From JAICYJ01 sp963737445 (GTDB lineage: Bacteria > Actinomycetota > Thermoleophilia > Gaiellales > JAICJC01): DNA of 64,000 bases. Shown one piece after another: positions 61,208 through 64,000 of this stretch. The stretch lies in NCBI GenBank assembly GCA_963737445.1, contig CAVTSO010000015.1:124001-188000 (forward strand). The letters run 5' to 3'. The notes under the pieces were generated by a model. That model was not told the origin of the DNA, searched no databases, and was given only the letters and a program-made list of their open reading frames with translations. Every line of letters begins with the position of its first letter. Position 1 is the stretch's first letter. A program made the position numbers and the translations under genes.

Positions 61208-61651
61208 TCAGCGCGTGGCACCTCCGGCAGCGGACTCGCCGGCTTTGACGGTCCCCACGTCCGTGTGCATCGGCACCACCAATACGGGGCACGGCGCCAC
61301 ATGCAGCAACCGCTGTGTGACACTGCCCAGCACCGCCCCGGCCAGGGCCGAGCGGCCCCGTCCTGCGATCACGATCAGATCGGCGTCCGCCTCGGTGGCG
61401 ACATCGCTCAGGAAATCGGCAACCTTCTCGACGAGGCTGGTGCGGATCTCCAGTTGGGCGTCGATCCCCCCACTCCGCAAGCCCTCGACCGTCTGCTCGA
61501 GCATCGCCTCCTGCGAGGTCTCCAGCGCGTGCGTGCGTGCGTGAGCTATCACCAGCGTTGACGCATCGCGTCGCGCCAGGTTCACCGCGTACGGCAGCGC
61601 GGCCGCGGATCCGTCGGATTCATCGAGCGCCAGGACGATGGTCTTGTACAT
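61208..61651 (-). CDS. Universal stress protein (UspA family)
   Basis: The protein has 147 residues: KTIVLALDESDGSAAALPYAV, then ADLIVIAGRGRSALAGAVLGSVTQRLLHVAPCPVLVVP (in segments), with the nucleotide motif GRGRSALAG and GSVTQRL retained. GGAGG precedes the ATG. Both Usp genes are leftward and lie downstream of the P-type ATPase gene, so a joint stress role is possible. Confidence 0.9.
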   Translation of the reverse strand: MYKTIVLALDESDGSAAALPYAVNLARRDASTLVIAHARTHALETSQEAMLEQTVEGLRSGGIDAQLEIRTSLVEKVADFLSDVATEADADLIVIAGRGRSALAGAVLGSVTQRLLHVAPCPVLVVPMHTDVGTVKAGESAAGGATR

Positions 61652-61809
61652 GATGCAACCTCCGGTCGTCGTGTGACCTGAGCCTCGCACCCCCGGGCTC
61701 TTCCGCACATCTGGGAACCCCACATGCCGGCGACGGTGAACTACCCATCGCTGTCTCGGGTCTCCAGCTTTGGGGTCGTGCCCAGCCCGACTGCCCTTCA
61801 TCAGTGCGT

Positions 61810-63741
61810 TCAACCGCGCAGTGCTCGCAAAGCGTTGAGGATGACGGCGAGGTCGATCGTTTCTTGGAGGAGGGCGCCTGCGACTGGTGTCAGGTATCCG
61901 GCGGCGGCGACGGCCATGGCGGCGACGCTGAGTCCCATCCCGGCGAGCACGCTTTGTCGCGCGATGTGGAGTGATCGTCGGCCGGTATGCACCGCATCCG
62001 CCACTCGATCGATCCGGTCGACGGTGATGACGGCATCTGCCGTCTCCGAGGAGACAGTCGCGCCGGCCACGCCCATCGCGATGCCAAGATCCGCGAGTGC
62101 CAGCGCGGGCGCGTCGTTGACCCCATCACCGACCATGATCACCGGCCGGAGCCCAGGGTCGCCGCGCAGTCGTCGGACGATCTCGAGTTTCTCCTCGGGG
62201 GTCTGCTCGGCGTAGACGCGGTCGACTCCGAGCGCGCGACCGATCCGTTCGGCCACCGACCGGCGGTCGCCCGACACCATCGCGACGTGGAGGATTCCCT
62301 CGGCGCGTAATCGCTCCACGATACGATCCGCGTCTGGGCGCGGCTCGTCGGCCATCACGATCACCCCACCAATATGGTCGTCAACGCAGACGAGCACGTG
62401 CGCCTCGCCCGAGCCGTGGCCGGGTAGCACCGCCGCGGAGGAGATCTCGTCCTCGCTCACTCCCGCCGCACGCATGAACGCTCGGCTTCCGACCGCCACC
62501 ATGCGGCCGTCGACAACGCCTTGAATGCCCTGACCGGGTACCTCCCGGACGTCGGTCGGGGTGGAGAGCGCGAGGCCGGCCTCGGCCGCAGAGCGCACGA
62601 GCGCGTCACCGAGCACGTGAGCGGACATCTGATCGACCGAGGCCGCCAGCGCGAGCAGCTCCCCGGGTTGGCGATCGTGGAACGTGACTATGTCGCGAAC
62701 TTCGGGAGTCCCGACGGTGAGCGTGCCGGTCTTGTCGAACAGGACGGTCCGCGCTTCGCCAAGCGTCTCGATCGCGCCCGCCCCTTTGATGATCACGCCG
62801 CGACGGGCAGCGCGCGACAGTCCGGAGACCAGCGCGATCGGCGCGGCCAGTATCAGCGGGCAGGGCGTGGCGACCACCACCACTGCCAGTGCGCGAACGG
62901 GGTCGCCGCTGATCGCCCACGCGAGCGCAGCGGCGATCAGCGTCGCCGGGAGAAAGAAGCCGGCGTAACGGTCTGCCATGCGAACGAACGGAGCTCGGTG
63001 CGCCTGCGCCTGCTCGACCAGGCGAACGAGCGCCGCGTAGGCGCTCTCCGCCGCCGGCCTGTCGGCGCGCACATCGAACGGGGAGCCGGCGTTCGCGGAT
63101 CCGCTGAGTACCGGCATTCCCACCCCGACGGTGACCGGTAACGACTCGCCGCTCAGCGTGCTGGTGTCCACGACGGCCTCCCCGCCGACCACGATGCCAT
63201 CAACGGGCACCACCTCGCCTGTGCGAACAACCACGACATCACCCGCCTCCACCTGAGCAACCGGCACCTGCTCGAGCCGATCCCCGACCCGCAGCTGGGT
63301 CACCTTCGGAGCCCGCTGAACCAGCGCCGTAAGCTCACGCCGAGCGCGCGTCGACGCCACTTCCTCCAGCGTCTGGCCACCCGAGAACATGAGGCCGATG
63401 ATCACGCCCGCAAACTCCTGACCCAGCGCGAGCGCTCCCACCATCGCCACCAGTGCGATCGTGTCGACCCCCATGTGATGACCGACGATCACCGTTCGTC
63501 CCACCTCGAACGCGAGCTCGGCAGCCAGTACCAACACCGCCGCGGCCCACACGTCGGTCCCCGCGGCGTGCCGACCTGAGAGGTACAAGGCGCCGCCAAC
63601 CAGTATCGACAGCGCTGCCACCGACGCCAGAATCCGCGCACGATGAACAACCAGCCAGCGGGCGGCACGACGACCCCACCCCGGGGACCCCCGCCCGCGG
63701 GTCACACCCACTCCAGCCAACCGTTCACGTTCCGAGGTCAT
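61810..63741 (-). CDS. Heavy-metal P1B-type ATPase
   Basis: The protein has 643 residues. No N-terminal metal-binding CxxC domain is seen; helices begin at about residue 30. The A-domain has LSGESLPVT (about 196-204), the metal-site helix has TPCP (292-295) instead of the commoner CPC, the phosphorylation site is D336 in FDKTGTLT, and the hinge has VGDGVNDAPAL. The usual HP motif is HV (residues 375-376, SAHVLGD). The family exports metal ions; which metal cannot be told. The N-terminal part is rich in Gly and Arg. Confidence 0.87.
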   Translation of the reverse strand: MTSERERLAGVGVTRGRGSPGWGRRAARWLVVHRARILASVAALSILVGGALYLSGRHAAGTDVWAAAVLVLAAELAFEVGRTVIVGHHMGVDTIALVAMVGALALGQEFAGVIIGLMFSGGQTLEEVASTRARRELTALVQRAPKVTQLRVGDRLEQVPVAQVEAGDVVVVRTGEVVPVDGIVVGGEAVVDTSTLSGESLPVTVGVGMPVLSGSANAGSPFDVRADRPAAESAYAALVRLVEQAQAHRAPFVRMADRYAGFFLPATLIAAALAWAISGDPVRALAVVVVATPCPLILAAPIALVSGLSRAARRGVIIKGAGAIETLGEARTVLFDKTGTLTVGTPEVRDIVTFHDRQPGELLALAASVDQMSAHVLGDALVRSAAEAGLALSTPTDVREVPGQGIQGVVDGRMVAVGSRAFMRAAGVSEDEISSAAVLPGHGSGEAHVLVCVDDHIGGVIVMADEPRPDADRIVERLRAEGILHVAMVSGDRRSVAERIGRALGVDRVYAEQTPEEKLEIVRRLRGDPGLRPVIMVGDGVNDAPALALADLGIAMGVAGATVSSETADAVITVDRIDRVADAVHTGRRSLHIARQSVLAGMGLSVAAMAVAAAGYLTPVAGALLQETIDLAVILNALRALRG

Positions 63742-64000
63742 GCCTCACTATCGGCATACACACCCTCGAGCGCATCCGTGCCCCCGCCGAACCCTAGTCG
63801 TAGAACCCCGCAGCCACCGTGGCGGCGTTCTTCGCCACCATCGCCGGTGTCACCACCGTCGCTACCAAGAAACGCAGGCGACGTGCTCGGCCGACGCGTC
63901 GACCACGTTCTCACACAAGACGCCGGAGCGACGCTGCTCGTCTTCATCGCTTTGGCACGCGCACGAACCGCCCGCAGCGACGTCTAACACATCAGACTTC
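63742..64000. other. Right-edge region without a recognised gene
   Basis: The 259 bp hold short proline- and glycine-rich frames on both strands with no family similarity. The divergent upstream region of the P-type ATPase lies here. Nothing can be assigned. Confidence 0.4.

Noticed and set aside
63738..63947. Small minus-strand frame at the right edge
   Set aside because: It has no ribosome site, no leaderless -10 and no family similarity, and competing frames exist on the other strand.

Overview
The window is high-GC DNA with densely packed genes, frequent 1-4 base start/stop overlaps (ATGA, GTGA, TGATG) and many GTG starts. The gene content (ClpS, ECF sigma with a zinc anti-sigma motif, CsbD, YqgE, a TPP aptamer, caa3-type CtaG proteins) and a repeated leaderless-promoter pattern (TANNNT placed 6-8 bases before the start codon) suggest an actinobacterium. 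A deep-branching group such as Thermoleophilia is a guess. No tRNA, rRNA, CRISPR array, prophage or intact transposase gene was seen.

Layout. 1-6 kb: folate genes folP-folB-(folK) on the minus strand, with folK separated from folB by an orphan LuxR-type regulator and a small membrane protein, then a CPBP protease-like gene, a methyltransferase and a secreted phosphodiester glycosidase. 6-11 kb: hydrolase, Zn-ribbon protein, tilS, hpt and ftsH read leftwards. 11-14 kb: methyltransferase, deoD, diacylglycerol-kinase-like gene, thioesterase. 14-21 kb: Asp-box lipoprotein, two tandem GAF-GAF-GGDEF cyclases, acyl-CoA dehydrogenase and hydrolase. 21-24.5 kb: nitrilase-family amidase, CtaG, ClpS, and proS with a possible leader peptide. 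24.9-32.3 kb: hydantoinase A/B, a C45 acyltransferase, an amidase, a sarcosine-oxidase-like enzyme, and glutaredoxin with BolA. 32.4-37.5 kb: Zn protease, FAH-family enzyme, a ThiXYZ-like ABC transporter with a TPP riboswitch in front of the binding-protein gene, YqgE, cupin. 37.5-43.2 kb: small stress-type genes (GNAT, HAD, CsbD, MMPL, YihY, ChaB). 43-60 kb: a respiratory and redox region with two more CtaG proteins, DUF389, cydAB, an FAD oxidoreductase, a two-component system, two parallel ApbE/ferric-reductase-like operons flanking a ferredoxin and its reductase, a sigma/anti-sigma fusion and a diheme cytochrome c. 60-64 kb: a decayed SulP permease, two universal stress proteins and a P1B-type ATPase.

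Non-coding structure is the most unusual part. Four elements of 165-214 bp with inverted ends (848-1012, 14301-14465, 43177-43345, 4575-4788) each begin exactly at the TAG stop codon of the upstream gene, and three of them fill the gap between convergent genes. Three are sequence relatives; the fourth shares only the ends and carries three internal hairpins. Other signals are a 31-bp-periodic triple palindrome, a two-copy 32-bp hairpin repeat, a ribosome-site-masking hairpin before the first ApbE operon, and a leader-peptide/alternative-stem arrangement before proS.

Several genes (folP, the CPBP gene, the glycosidase, one ctaG, the amidase, glutaredoxin, cydA, cydB) carry single-base frameshifts clustered in patches, while the protein sequence on each side stays well conserved. 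These look more like assembly or sequencing indels than decay. Such genes are annotated across the breaks.
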